Below, piece by piece: positions 11,967 through 24,005 of a stretch of DNA of 64,000 nucleotides (positions within the stretch are counted from its first letter, which is position 1; each line of letters starts with the position of its first letter). The notes under the pieces were generated by a model. That model was not told the origin of the DNA. It did no database searches and saw only the letters and a program-made list of their open reading frames with translations. The DNA is from Hyphodiscus hymeniophilus (lineage: Eukaryota > Ascomycota > Leotiomycetes > Helotiales > Hyphodiscaceae): contig VNKQ01000017.1 of assembly GCA_016508695.1 (NCBI GenBank), positions 992,001-1,056,000 of the forward strand. The letters run 5' to 3'. The position numbers and the translations under genes are program-made.

Positions 11967-14900
11967 ATGGCATCCGTTGAAACTTCTGCCCCGAACGGCA
12001 ACTCTCCCACCAATGGCAGCGAATTATCCGCTGCGCAAAGACTTCAACGAAAGCACGCCGAGGAAGCACACAAGGCAACAATTGAAGAGATTCCAGATGA
12101 GGATGACTTGAAGCATGGCGAACCTCTCGTGAATAGCTCAGATCTTCTTGAAGGCCCAGGTGATATTCCAGCTCCTGGATGGGTTCCTCCAATGTCAGCA
12201 AAAGCTGTCGGCAAGCGAAAGGAAGAGGATGCGCCGAAGGAGAACAAGCCTTTGTTTGACACAGCGTCAGAGGAAGCTTTCCCTGGCCTAGGTGGAAGCA
12301 AGGCTAAGCAAACAGCTGCCAACACTCCATTATGGAAAGTTGGCAAACCTTCAGCGTCTGCGAATGGCACAAATGGGGTCTCGACAAACGGTACCTCCAC
12401 ACCAACTTCTGGGGTGAACACTCCTCCATCTACAAAGAGCCAAGGTGCATCTTGGGGTGCCCCTAAACCGGTCACCATTCCTGGACAACACCAGCAACCG
12501 TATCATTTGAAAGCGAACCAAATGATGCCTAAGGCACAATTGAAGAAGCCTCTGCCTGACCTTTTGAAGGATATCAACAAGAGATCTAAAGCCAACGTCA
12601 CTTTCAAGCCGACTCAGGATGGGATTACGTTCATTGCAAGTGGTCCACGGGAGGCTGCAGTCCAGGCAATAAGAGACGTCGTAGCAAATGTTGGAGCTAA
12701 AGTAAGTGATTTGAATGATTCTCGCATTGAAGATGCTGATCCCGACAGATTTCCATTCAAATGCCCGTCCCTCAATCATCCAAGGCTTTCATCATCGGCA
12801 AGCAAGGCTCGATGATCAAGCAGTTGCAAGAGAAAACGGGAGCACGCATCCAAATACCCAAGACAGACGATTCGAAGCCCCAAGCAAATGATGATGAAGA
12901 TGATATGATCAATATCACCGTGGAAGGTAATGCCTTGTCAGTCGCGGAAGCCGAAAGGGAGATCAGTAAGATTGCGAACGAACGAACGCCGCCTGTCAAC
13001 GCCAAGCTTCGCACCATCCCCGCCGAGTATTACCCCTTTATCGCAGGGGATTCCGGAGTCAGTGGATTGGAGGACAAGGGCGTACGTGTTCAGGTGCCTT
13101 CGTACCATACTTGGACAGCTCAACCACCTCCTCGCAAGCCTGCCCGTGGCCAAACTCCGGTCTTTTTGCCAGCTGCCGGTGATAACCACATTACTCTCAA
13201 TGGTGATCGTGCCGCTGTTCAAGCAGCCCGTGCTCAGATTGAGCTCTTGGCGCGACAACTCGAGCGAGAATTAGCAATTGACGAGCTCAATATTGAAAGA
13301 AGTCGCCATCAGTTCATCATTGGCAAGCCAGGAATGAAACCCCAAGACTTCTTTGCCGAGACTGGATGTGCCATCATTCTGCCCAGTGATGATGACGAGG
13401 ACATGATTACCATTATCGGACCGGCTGATCGAACTCAAGTCGCAAGAGCTAGAGCTATGAAGCTCGCTGGAGAAATGCAGTCTGCAAGAGTCGACATTTC
13501 AAAACAGCACCGAAACGCTCCAGGAGGTGGTAGCGAGCACGCCCAAAATGTCGCCCAGTACCTGCGTCAACGGAGAGCAATCGAGCAGCTCGAAGAACTA
13601 CATCAAGCCCACATAGTCGCTGCTGCCAATGCACCTTGGGATGTTTATTCCCGTGTCTACGAGAATGCCAGCGATGCTAAAACAGCCATTGGCGATATTG
13701 TCAGCGCCCACCCTCCGTCAAGATTTGCGTCAGTCAATGTGGACCCGTTCTATCATAAGTATCTTCGCGATGGCATCAGTCCAGTAGTCAAGAAAGACTT
13801 TGGTGTGCATATTATCACCCCACCTACCGAGGCTGAGACTGCTGTCCTTCTTATCTTCGAAGGAGAAGCAGGAATGGACCCACGTTACGAAGTACCACGA
13901 GGACAACCATCTGCAGACGAGGTTCGAGCATTCAAACAGGGTCTAGCGGATGCGGAAAAACATATTTTGGATATCATCAGTGCTCAAGCTCAAATCAAGA
14001 GCACCTCCATTGATGTCCCTCAAATGTAAGTTGTATATATTTTGCTTAGTGCCCTACTAACACTTGTAGATTCCACGAGAAGCTTCGACGATACATCAAG
14101 AAAGAGCAAGAGACTCGTGCTCAAGATCAAATACCTGTCCGAGTCAGTGCTGCTGGAACCGTCGTAACTCTCAAGGGCCCAGCACCGGCCGTTGACGCCT
14201 TGGCTGCGAAGGTTGAAGCATTTGTTGAGCAGGCAAAAGAAGATGAGAAGGAGCGTGGCTTCACTCTGTCTTTCGACTTCCCCCAAAAGCATGCCAATCA
14301 GCTCATCGGTAAGGGGGGTAGCAACATTCGTGAATTACGCGAGAAGTTCGATGTCGAGATCAAGGTCGATGATGGCAAGGTGGAATTGAAGGGACCGAAA
14401 GCCAAAGCCGAAGCTGCCAAGACACATATTACTGTCCTTGGTAGACAATGGGCGGACGAGACCACATACGTTCTCAAAATCGAACCAAAGTATCACCGCG
14501 AGCTTATTGGTGCTCAGGGTAACGTCATCAACAAACTCCAAACCAGATACAATGTCCAAATCCACTTCCCTCGCTCGGCTCGCCCAACCAAAGATGATCA
14601 ATCGAACGCCGATGCAGCAAGCGAAGCTGGCGGACGAAAGCCTCGCCGCGATCAAGAACCCGACGAGGTGATCGTCAAGGGTCCGAAAAAGGGAGCTGAT
14701 GGTGCTCGAGATGAGATTCTGGAGCTTCTGCAATATAACAAGGACAACAATCACACTGCTGCTGTTACTGTTCAACAAAGTCAGGTTCCATCTCTCATTG
14801 GCCAGCGTGGCAGAGAAATGGATATGCTTCGTGAAGCAACCGGCGCACGAATCGAGGTTCCGAACGCAAAGGATGCCAAAGATCCCTCTGGCCGGGTAGA

Positions 14901-16017
14901 AATCCAGATCAAGGGTACCAAGTCACAAGTAGCTCAGGCTAAGAAATTGTTGGAGGAGAAGAAGACTGTCTTTGACCAGACTGTTGTAGAGAATCTGGAG
15001 GTCGACAAGAAGCACCACAGCGCTTTGATTGGTGCTGGAGGTTCTACTCTTCGAGATATTGTCCTCAAAGCTGGAGGACCTGATGACCGCCGTGAACTTG
15101 CCCGGACAGTTCAATTCCCCAAGAACGGATCTGATGGTAATTCCATCAAGATTGAAGGTAGCAAGGATGTTGTAGACAAGATCGTTGCAGCTATGCAACA
15201 AATTGTTGCCGAACGAGATAGTCAAATTACAGAACCGATCGAAGTCTCTACTGACAAGCATCGGTCATTGATCGGTCGAGGTGGCGAGACAAAGAAAGAT
15301 CTCGAGTCAAAATTCAAGGTCTCGATCGATATCCCCCGACAAGGAAGCGGCCAGACTGCTGTCAAGATTGCTGGTAAACCTGCGGACGTTGAGCAGGCTA
15401 AGGCCCACATTCTTGATCTTGTCAAGGATCAGGGAGGCGAGACAGTCCAAGTCCCTCGAAACATTCACCACAGCGTTGCCGACAACGGACAATTCTTCCG
15501 CAAACTCCGAAATGACCACAAAGTCAGAGTTGATCACGGCGGTAATAAGCTCCCATCAAAACCTGCAGCCCCTACCAACGCAAGGGCGAATGGCGGTGCA
15601 TTGCCTCTCATTACAGACGACGCTGATGAATCATCAAATGCTCACTCATGGAATGTTGTCAGTGTTGCTACTTCTGAGGATGACGGCGAAATCCCTTGGA
15701 TCCTGCAAGGCCCTCCCGAAAATGTAGCCAAGGCGAAGGCCATCCTCCTCGCTGCTATTGAGCAAGCCTCGCAGAACACCACGACAGGTTATCTTGTCCT
15801 TCCTGATCCACAGACATACCGCTATGTCATTGGCCAGGGTGGCAAACAAGTCAACAGCATACGCAACGCTACCGGCTGCAAGATCAATGTTCCCCGCGAC
15901 CAAGCCAAAGATGAGGCCATCGAGATTTCAGGGACAGAAGAAGGTGTCGAGCATGCCAAAGATTTGATTCTCAAGGCTGTAGAGGACGGCCGAAACAATA
16001 GCAACGGCAGATTTTAA
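11967..16017 (+). CDS. SCP160: Multi-KH-domain RNA-binding protein (Scp160 / vigilin family)
   Basis: Exons 11967-12701, 12749-14025 and 14070-16017 join over introns of 47 and 44 nt (the second has a CTACTAAC branch site), giving 1319 aa, the normal length for fungal Scp160. After a polar N-terminus with a 'FPGLGG' patch come repeated KH domains. GXXG loops are visible as GKQG, GKPG, GKGG, GAQG, GQRG, GAGG, GRGG and GQGG, with further divergent copies lacking the loop (for example near 'SVADNGQFFRKLRN'). Family role: cytoplasmic RNA binding on ER-associated polysomes, affecting translation, mRNA localisation and ploidy control. The start lies in a good context (CAACATGGC). Confidence 0.95.
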
Positions 16018-16865
16018 GCATATGAATTGGCTGCAGCGCAGATATCCAAGCTTAGGCTTATCTGGTTGAACAATGCTTTTCGTGCAGCGTGCATGCGTCA
16101 TTTACTTTGTGCATTTGCGATGGGTTTGGTTGTATTAAAAGAGATTTTTTGGGGTGCGACACAAAAAGACGAATCATTTCTGATTTGTGCACTAGCTAGC
16201 TGGGTTACTGCGCTGAGATGTAGCTTGGGAAAATATAGGATATCAGATGTAACTTTTCTCCACTTTGTGTACATGTATCTCCGTGCTTTGTATCTCCATG
16301 CTTGTTAAAAAAAATGGACGATATGTCGGTTCATAATTCAACTCAAAATCCTGTTCTGTTATTATGTATGAAAACTATAATCTCTCAAGTGGGGGGTTTC
16401 CTTTCGTTGTGGGATCTGAAAGGAGCAAGTGGCCGAAGCTTACCAATATGATTATGGTATAGTCTATTGTTTAAATGGATTGACAAGACCTCTGATCTCT
16501 GCTCAGCTTTTGAGCGTTTTGATTCACCACAAAGCACTGCCTAGATATAGAGCGAACGCCTATTAGGTTTACTTGTTTACAAAGCTCGAATAACCTGTTT
16601 TCCTATAAGCCTTGAGAGTTTTGATTTTTAGGCTTCAAATTTTCATATTGTACAGTACAGCCAAGCGGCCGACTAGTCAACTGTGGAAGTAATCGATCAA
16701 CATAGATTTCTTACCTTTTGGATCATCACTTGACCAGTTGATAAAGCAATTGGCTATTGAGATATATTATAGTCAATAAATCAATCACAGCTCAAAATGT
16801 AACGCTAGACTCGCTCGCTTTCATCAACGCTCTATCTAACCCATACAGCGCATTTCTCCCGACTA
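16018..16865. other. Convergent intergenic region after the multi-KH gene
   Basis: AT-rich sequence between the 3' ends of two converging genes. Only spurious short frames are present. It most likely consists of both 3' untranslated regions. Confidence 0.4.
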
Positions 16866-17858
16866 TCATCCTGGTACTTCGTAAAGCAGGTTCGGAGCCG
16901 GGTGGTTCCACTGCGGTGCCGGCAGCTGGTGGATCTGGGTATCAGATTTGTAGTCCGGTGGTGATGATGAATTTGTCGTTGAAAAGGGCCGAGTTCTCTG
17001 ACTCCTCTCGTCGGCCCCTTTTTGGCGTCGGAAGAGACAGTAGATAAGGAGTACTATGATCCCAATCAGACTAACACCAACAGGGACACCGACACCGAGG
17101 CCAATCTTGAGAGCAGTGTTATTCCTAGGGTTGGTGGTTGGCGGGACTGCTACAGAAGTGGGACTCATCGTAGACGTCGAGGACGTTGAAGAGGCCGAAG
17201 ATGTCAAGGACGTTGAAGAGGCCGAAGATGTCAAGGACGTTGAAGAGGCCGAAGATTTCAAGGACGTTGAAGAGGTCGAAGATATTATAGTTGTTGAGCT
17301 GGAGCTACTAGACCCAATGGTCGTAAATGGAATCAAGTCTCCTTTAAGGACGAAGAGACCAGTTCCATTCCTGGTCTGGCAGTCGCATTCTGCTGTAGAG
17401 GCGCTCTGGCAACAGAACTCGGAATTCCCGCAGCTGATCACTCCCGCCTCGGATATACTATTGAACAGGCCAGTCACTGTGTCATCTGGGAATGGTAAGC
17501 TCTGCTGCTGTACCGAGAAAATTTCGAGGATGTGATCGAAGCACTGACCTTGATAGCAGAATAATGGGCAACTAGGAGAGTTCCATGTTGGATCGGTGCA
17601 AGATCCTCGAAGATATCCTCCCACGGTACTTTGAGTAGGAGCAAAGCAAAGTCCGTTGTCGAGACAGGTTGCACCCATGCCACAGCATTGGGATACCGGA
17701 TTACTCGTGCAAGTAGCATCATTCGGTGCGACTGCGCCGTTCGGAAAATAACAAGTCCGAGCAAGAATTGCTAAAGGTAAAGTAATAAGCAGGAGAAAGC
17801 TAGCGGAGAACATAATTCCAACTAGACAACAATATCCAACGCTTCGTCTGCTCGACAA
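16866..17858 (-). CDS. Cysteine-rich, Ser/Thr-stalked single-pass cell-surface protein
   Basis: A single open frame of up to 330 codons. An internal ATG at 17813 gives a more typical signal peptide (MFSASFLLLITLPLAILA) and may be the true start. Order: signal peptide; a Cys-rich ectodomain (CYFPNG, QCCGMGATCL, GLCFAPT, FCCQSASTAECDC); a Ser/Thr stalk with nine-residue repeats (SSASSTSLT); a TM helix (IGLGVGVPVGVSLIGIIVLL); a basic stop-transfer RRQK; and a short Pro/Ser-rich cytosolic tail. The architecture matches Mid2/Wsc-like wall sensors and related ascomycete surface proteins. A sensor role is inferred. A small unrecognised intron in the ectodomain (around 17480-17540) is possible. Confidence 0.75.
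   Translation of the reverse strand: MSSRRSVGYCCLVGIMFSASFLLLITLPLAILARTCYFPNGAVAPNDATCTSNPVSQCCGMGATCLDNGLCFAPTQSTVGGYLRGSCTDPTWNSPSCPLFCYQGQCFDHILEIFSVQQQSLPFPDDTVTGLFNSISEAGVISCGNSEFCCQSASTAECDCQTRNGTGLFVLKGDLIPFTTIGSSSSSSTTIISSTSSTSLKSSASSTSLTSSASSTSLTSSASSTSSTSTMSPTSVAVPPTTNPRNNTALKIGLGVGVPVGVSLIGIIVLLIYCLFRRQKGADERSQRTRPFSTTNSSSPPDYKSDTQIHQLPAPQWNHPAPNLLYEVPG
17179..17283. repeat. 27-bp in-frame minisatellite in the surface-protein stalk
   Basis: Nearly four copies of a 27-bp unit (GACGTTGAAGAGGCCGAAGA plus seven bases on the plus strand). On the coding strand it encodes the repeated nine residues SSASSTSLT, so copy-number change alters stalk length without shifting frame. Confidence 0.9.
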
Positions 17859-18720
17859 GAGTATCGTTATGTCGCAAACGGAAGACCGAAGAAATTGGAA
17901 GCCTCCGTTAGAACAGAGGGATTAAGCTGGGTTTTGAACAAACCAGGCTGGATTCATCTGCAGAATCTGGTGCTATGCTGTTGGTTTCATAAGCCCGAGC
18001 CCGTTCACCTATTCGCCCTCCACTCCCTCGGGTCCTTCCTGAATACAAACCATGTCTCGTCAATTAGTACCAGTTAGGTGATATACTTCCTAATACTAGT
18101 GCGAGGCTGTGATGGTTTTCGGAGAGCTCAAAATGCTAACATTCGTTGTCTCGCCTTGTTATATTTGAAATTCATGAGAAGCGTCTTTAAGGAGTAATAT
18201 CGATGCACGCTATTGATCGGATTGGTCCAGAAACGAGTAATAGGCGGTTTTAGCGCTCCCCCTTTTACTACCCTTGGGGAGGAGTCCGGGTGAATTTGAC
18301 ACGTTACACAAGCAATTAATAAATAGATTAATGCGCCAGTAAGCGGCAATAAAAAACCTGAGCTCCAATCACTTCAGCAATCACAAGAGATATGAAAGCC
18401 TATTGGCAGAGGCTAAAGTTCAATGCCGCAGGAGCCGCCCTGATTTAACGTCGCATACCGCCATTGGCCCTTGCGGCATTTGTCAAACAATACGAGACGC
18501 CCGACAGCGCATACATATCGATGTTGGACATTAAGCGATCACTCAAATACCGGCCCCGGAGAGGAGAGGAAGAAGCGTCCAACAGCGGGGCTACTTCGTG
18601 TGGGCTCTTCGATTATCCTGTACGGAAAACTTTCATTCTGGAACTGATGGATCATGGACTATGATATTGTTCCCCCAGGAATAATTCTCCCATGAGACTC
18701 CTCAATTTTCTCTAATTGAT
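17859..18720. other. Divergent intergenic region, surface protein / GH47 mannosidase
   Basis: Promoter region shared by two divergent genes. Short frames such as 18464-18664 have no support. I see no RNA gene. Confidence 0.4.
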
Positions 18721-20542
18721 ATGATGACTCGTCAATTGCACCTCTTTCGACAGGCTCACTCTCCTTCCTGGAGCACACGGCAAACACGCTATATTGCGAT
18801 TGCGATTGTCTTGATCTTGGTCTGGGTCATGTTCTCTCCCCTCCATTCTACATATCACGATGATTACGATGGAGGCAGAACTTTTCACGTACAGCATACC
18901 TTCAAGAAGGAAAACCCCGCTGCGAGGCGAATTCGTCTGGATCGCAAAGAACATGTGCGTATGGCTTTCATTCACGCCTGGAATGGATACAAAGAACACG
19001 CATGGCTTCACGATGAAGTGATGCCACTGTCAGGAGGAAGCAAAGACCCGTTCGATGGCTGGGCCGCGACACTAGTAGACAGCCTTGATTCATTGTACAT
19101 CTTGGGGTTGCAAAAAGAATTCGAGCATGCGCTTGCAGCGCTGGAATCTATCGACTTCTCCAAACCTAATGCGGAGCGCGTTCCCGTATTCGAAATTACG
19201 ATCAGATATCTCGGGGGTTTGTTGGGAGCTTTTGACGTCAGTGACGGGAAGTATCCAGTACTTCTACAGAAAGCGGATCAATTGGGAGAATTCCTGATTA
19301 ATGCGTTCAATACTCCGAATGGCATCCCGGTGCCTTACTTTTGGTGGCAAAGGGAGAATGAACGCCTTGATGGGGAAGCCGGCGTTGTGATAGCACAGAT
19401 AGGTAAGAAACGAAGCTTTCGGGAGCTTGAGTGGACGAAACATTGACGGTGGGCAGGTTCTCTGTCACTTGAGTTCACCCGGCTTGCACAACTAACAGGA
19501 AAGCGAAAATACTTCGATGCTATATCCAAAGTCACAGATCATTTGGATCATGCGCAGAACAACACTCGTATTCCTGGATTATGGCCTTCTCAGATCGATA
19601 CCAAAGCCCCGTCATTTGAAGGCTCAGCATTCACCTTGGGGGCTTACGCGGACTCCTTGTATGAGTACTTGCCGAAGGTACAGAAAGTTCGCAACCAACA
19701 CTCGCTATACTAACGCGAAATAGGAGCATATACTTTTGGGAGGGCAAACGAATCAGTACTTACGGATGTACCGCAACGCACTCGCAGCCGCAACGAAGCA
19801 CCATTTCTTCCAACCCAAAACACCGGGCAACCAAGACATTCTGTTCCCTGGCTCCTTGGATGCGCAGAACGAGGCACCATCGCTCCGCACAGAAGTCCAG
19901 CATCTGGCATGTTTCGTCGGCGGAATGGTTGGCCTTGGCTCGCGAATCACCCATTCCATATCTGAGCTCAAGACAGCGATCAAGCTCACCGAAAGCTGCG
20001 TCTGGGCGTATCAGAACACTGCCAGCGGCATCATGCCCGAGATATTCTATATCGATCAATGCCCTGCAGAAGGATCGTGTGATTGGGGCCATGAGAATGT
20101 TGAACCAGGCCATCAGCATGGATTCACTAGTGTAGCTGATGCGAGTTACCAGTTGCGGCCGGAGGCAATTGAGTCTGTATTCGTTTTGTACCGCATCACC
20201 GGTGATCCCGTTTGGCAGGATAAGGGTTGGGATATGTTTCAGGCAATCATCAAGTACACCACAACTGCGATTGCGAATGCGAGGCTCGATGACGTTACGA
20301 GTTCGAATCCGCTGCAGGCCGATTCCATGGAGAGCTTTTGGTTGGCAGAGACATTGAAGTATTTCTTTCTTCTGTTCAGTGAGCCTGATCTTGTCAGTTT
20401 GGATGACTACGTTCTGTGAGTATAGCCCTAATCCCGCGTGTCTGAAAACAGACTCTGCACCCATTGCCGCACTGATATTATGTTTCTTAGTAACACAGAA
20501 GCACACCCATTCCGACAGAGGAATAATGTCTTCAAAATCTGA
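18721..20542 (+). CDS. Class I alpha-1,2-mannosidase, glycoside hydrolase family 47
   Basis: Four exons (18721-19402, 19457-19677, 19724-20415, 20491-20542) give 548 aa. A type II membrane anchor (YIAIAIVLILVWVMF, about residues 24-38) is followed by a lumenal (alpha/alpha)7 domain. Family-47 signatures are DSLDSLYILG, the acidic FEITIRYLGGLLGA, HLACFVGGM, PEIFY, RPEAIESVFVLYRITGD and SFWLAETLKYFFLLFSEPD. The short last exon supplies the NTEAHPF motif with the calcium-binding threonine, which supports that splice. The enzyme trims terminal alpha-1,2-mannose from N-glycans in the ER/Golgi. Which subgroup (ER MNS1-type or Golgi-type) is not decided by sequence alone; the anchor and length fit either. 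Confidence 0.95.
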
Positions 20543-21347
20543 CTGCGCCTCTAGAGCAAAGGGCACAAAAATTAACAAGAATAGAAGGATATAGTGAAAT
20601 ACGGTTAGGTAAAAATCCACCACCTCTGGAAATGGTCGGATTTGCAACGTAACTCTAGAGGTCCTATATATATCACCCGTCGTCCTCCGCTTCTGGGGAA
20701 CTAGATGCGAATGATCCTCGTCCAACATTTCCAAAGTCTCAATCTGTTTCCCTCCAATGGAAAGATCCAGACCACCGTTATTTCGCGGCTCATTTGCTTC
20801 GATATTATGATGTTTATAGCAGAGCCAGCGTTCGTCTTGTTCCTATCGTGGGAGCTATGGGGCTCGAATCAAGTGAAAATTATCCAGGTCTGTTCGGTCG
20901 TAAGGGCTAGCGATTCGACTAGCACAGCTTTCTGGAAAAGAAACCCAATGGCTCAATATTCTATCACTGCCACGTGGATTCTCGCAAAGGAAACCAATTC
21001 ATGGCAGAGAGGCAAACGGAAGAAAGGAGACTGAATTAGGAGGGTACCTTGCGTCTCGCAGAACCAGCCCGTGGGGGCTGTATCTTGTGGAGAGAGTGTG
21101 CCGAGTTCGCGATATCCCCTAGGCTGCCAGAGTCGACGCTGAGGCAGCAAGTTGCCTGGTGCTATTTCCTCACCGAAGGAAATACTTGTACCTGACGCCT
21201 AAGGCAATTCAACGTGGTCGACTCTGGCACCTCGAGGAAATAGGCATTCTAATTATTTCTTAGATTCGATGTTTATCTGATAGAGATAGGACTCTGTTAG
21301 AAAAGTACGAGTGTAGTGGGAGCTTACAGCAATCAGCTGTTCGAAGA
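20543..21347. other. Convergent intergenic region after the GH47 gene
   Basis: It lies between the 3' ends of the GH47 gene and the bZIP gene and contains no supported gene. A nested inverted repeat is listed separately at 21125-21229. Confidence 0.4.
21125..21229. repeat. Nested inverted repeat, potential long hairpin
   Basis: A perfect 13-nt inverted pair (TGCCAGAGTCGAC at 21125-21137, its complement at 21217-21229) encloses TTGCCT/AGGCAA (21152-21157 and 21202-21207). That in turn encloses ATTTCCT/AGGAAAT (21164-21170 and 21177-21183) around a 6-nt loop. The three stems nest correctly. It could be a foldback or MITE remnant, a structured RNA, or a 3'-end signal. No obvious target-site duplication flanks it. 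Confidence 0.7.
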
Positions 21348-22885
21348 TCACTGCTTTCCCCAACTCAACTTCAATCTACCCTCCCCTCTCAACTCCCTCC
21401 ACCACCTCGTCTGACAAACAACATCCGCATCCTCTCCTATCAGGATCCACCATTTATTTAAGAACCACTCTTCGGCCTCCCAGCTCCGTCTATCCCACGG
21501 ATGCCCACTACCCTTCGTTGCACTATTCTGCCAGCAAAACAGCCCGTTGTTGAAGAATATATCTTTCTTCAGTTCAACTAAATCGAAGAGCGGCGGATCC
21601 ATTGACGACAGAGTCAATGCCCGTTCGCGCAGCGTGGGGAAAGGTAGAAGATCCAGCCATGGGTGATGCGGATATTGAATTTGGGGAGCTGTGGGTCTGA
21701 GATCGGGTGGTATGCGAGACGCGTAGAAGGGGATGAGTGACTGGATATCCGAGGGAGATGCATTGGGCTCGTAGAATACCGAAGGTGTGTTCTCTATGTA
21801 GAGGTTTGGGATATCGAATCCGGCGGCTTCGGCCAATGTGAGGTAGGCTCTCATAGTCGATACACGTATAAGCGTCAGTGTGTTCTTTTGCGGGCTTGGT
21901 AGCCTGGGTTTAGATGGGCTGTTCTCGCCCATTGCTTGGAGCCCAGCGAGGAGGACGTCGTGAATACTGTGACCCCTCGCCACAGCTGTGTTGACAAGAC
22001 ATTGGTTTGCTTTTGTGTCATCGATTTGAAGAGTCCGCATGATCTCTTGAGTGCTTTTCTTTCTGTCTGTACATTCTACACCAACGTTCTTACTTCCCCA
22101 ACTGTGCTTTAAACGTTGCAAACATGAGGAAGGCGACGAACTCTGGAGTGAAGTTTGATCCGAAGTTTCGAGGCTCGAATGATGCATTGACAATTTTGAG
22201 ATTCCCCTTGACTGAACGTCGGGCGGTGTACGAAATAATCTACCCTTCCTGGTTGCAAAATCCCTAGATGTTTCTTGCAAATCCTCGAGGGCCGGTGAGT
22301 TGCGATGTGTATCAGTATGCGCCTCGGTAGATGGGGGATCCAAAAACGAATCGTTAGGGAACAGAAACCCTTGCACTGGCAATTCTAAGTCATTCGGGAT
22401 CCAGAAGTTGCTTTCGTCGATATCTAATGGCAAATCTTCGTTGATAGAGCTGAATAAGTCGTTTGGGATGGAGTCCTTGTCGATTTGGACTTCCGTCCCT
22501 CCTGGTTCTGTGGAGGGCGTCACATATTGCCATTGCGTTGTAGTCGAAGCTACCGGCTCCGGAATAGCGCTAATATGAACCTCATCTTCTATAAATGAGT
22601 TCGGTTCGATCTCCACTTGATCCCCAAAGTCGTGTTGTTGAAGCGACAGTGGGGTCCTCAGTGGGATCTGTTCAGCTAGACGCTCCAGATCTTCGAGGCG
22701 ACTCTTCATCTTTTCTCCTGAAAATGAAACGGTTTAATACGATTCAATTGATGCCTCGGTCGAGACTTACTATATTTCCGCTGTGCCTCCCTGTTCTGAA
22801 GTCTTCGCTTCTCGGATGGAAGGGCTCGTTTTGGAGTCGATGAAGACAACGACCCTGCCTTTGACTGAACTCTGGATGTAGCCAT
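21348..22885 (-). CDS. bZIP transcription factor with DUF3425 domain
   Basis: Exon 1 (22885-22771) and exon 2 (22717-21348) join over a 53-nt intron inside the basic region, giving 494 aa. The splice creates an intact basic region, KRRLQNREAQRKYREK (about residues 29-44), with the AP-1/Yap-like NxxAQxxxR pattern, running into a short zipper (LEDLERLAEQ). A long acidic, Ser/Pro-rich middle follows. The C-terminal DUF3425 region is recognisable by 'HPWLDLLPFPTLRERAL', 'FNNGLFCWQ' and 'EAEEWFLNKWWILIG'. This architecture is common in Pezizomycotina and most members have no assigned target genes. It should be a nuclear DNA-binding regulator. Confidence 0.92.
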
Positions 22886-23322
22886 TATACAAGTACTGAT
22901 CGGCGAGGAAATGATGATAGGAAAAAAAAAACATTGAAGCGTCTTACATTTATCTGAGTGCGAAACTTAGCTCGATAGACCGGCATGTAAGATTCCGGAG
23001 TTTACGGATATATTTACTCGTACTCCCCAAACAAAAGGGGTGGGCGCCGCCCCGCAAAATCGCCAAGCTAGGTGTGCATTAACACAGAGTATGGCGTGGA
23101 GTTAGCTAAAACTATATAGTCTTTGGTGTGTATATCAGAAGTGTGTGTGAGATTAGTACTTACTCATGACGTACCGAAGTTTCAACTCTCTTGACTTCAC
23201 ATCTCGAACCTTCAAGTCTTCTTCGCCTTCCAACGCACCTATCGAGTAGATCATACGAAGTCAACATCAATTGAATCCCAAATTTAACTCACCGATCCTC
23301 GCTCTAAGCCAAAACCGTAGCC
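22886..23322. other. Divergent intergenic region, bZIP / small mitochondrial-type protein
   Basis: Shared promoter region with an A9 run near 22922. I see no gene. Confidence 0.4.
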
Positions 23323-23848
23323 ATGTCACCCGCATACCTCGTCCGCCTCGCACTCCGTCCACGAACTCTCTGCGCCCCTTCGAGATTCCAATTCAAAACG
23401 TCTGAAATCCGGCCCCTTTCCCAAAGCCCCTACCTCTCATTCCCTAAAAAGGGAGCGGAAGATCGTAACGAAATCAACACCGAGAGCAGCGAACACACCA
23501 AATCATCCACTGATGCAGATGCTGCACAACAAGACCAAGCTGCATATGACCCGAACACAACGAGTCCAGAGGCTGAGATGGAGAGCGCTGGTGATGGAAA
23601 GAAGGTGTGTCCAGTTTTATTATTTCGTGGGTCCGAGAGAGAAACGGATTGGAGCTTTGGGGAGAAATGAGAGGTGAGTATTGGTCTAATATATGAGTAA
23701 ATAGGGCAGTGGAAACCCGCTTGAAGTCTCGGGTGCGAACAAGGACGTCAGCAAACAGAGAAAACCAGATGAGGGAGGCGCGGAGAAGAGTCCGAAAGAG
23801 AGTGGTAGTCAAAGCGGTGGTGGAAGTCCCAAGAAGAATGGCTCATAG
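23323..23848 (+). CDS. Small, probably mitochondrial, hydrophilic protein
   Basis: Exons 23323-23604 and 23705-23848 (intron 100 nt, donor GTGTGT, acceptor AATAG) give 141 aa. The first 35 or so residues are rich in Arg, Ser, Leu and lack acids (MSPAYLVRLALRPRTLCAPS), a good matrix-targeting presequence. The rest is charged and low in complexity, with 'NPLEVSGANKDVSKQRKPDE' near the C-terminus, a segment I associate with a small conserved ascomycete family. Function is unknown. A chaperone-like or LEA-like disordered role would be a guess. Confidence 0.75.
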
Positions 23849-24005
23849 GAAATAGGGGACGCAAAGGAGTGATTGCTGTATATTGCATTGCATTGCATTT
23901 TGGGGAAGCAAAAACTTCATTAGTTCTCAGCAATGATGATTATGACATTCTTCGAAGCGAGAAGGTATCCATTGCCAAAAACTGTGGTCAAAAAACGTAT
24001 CCTAC

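Noticed and set aside
12044..12478. 144-codon minus-strand frame inside the multi-KH gene
   Set aside because: It lies opposite a conserved exon; its low stop density follows from the sense codon use.
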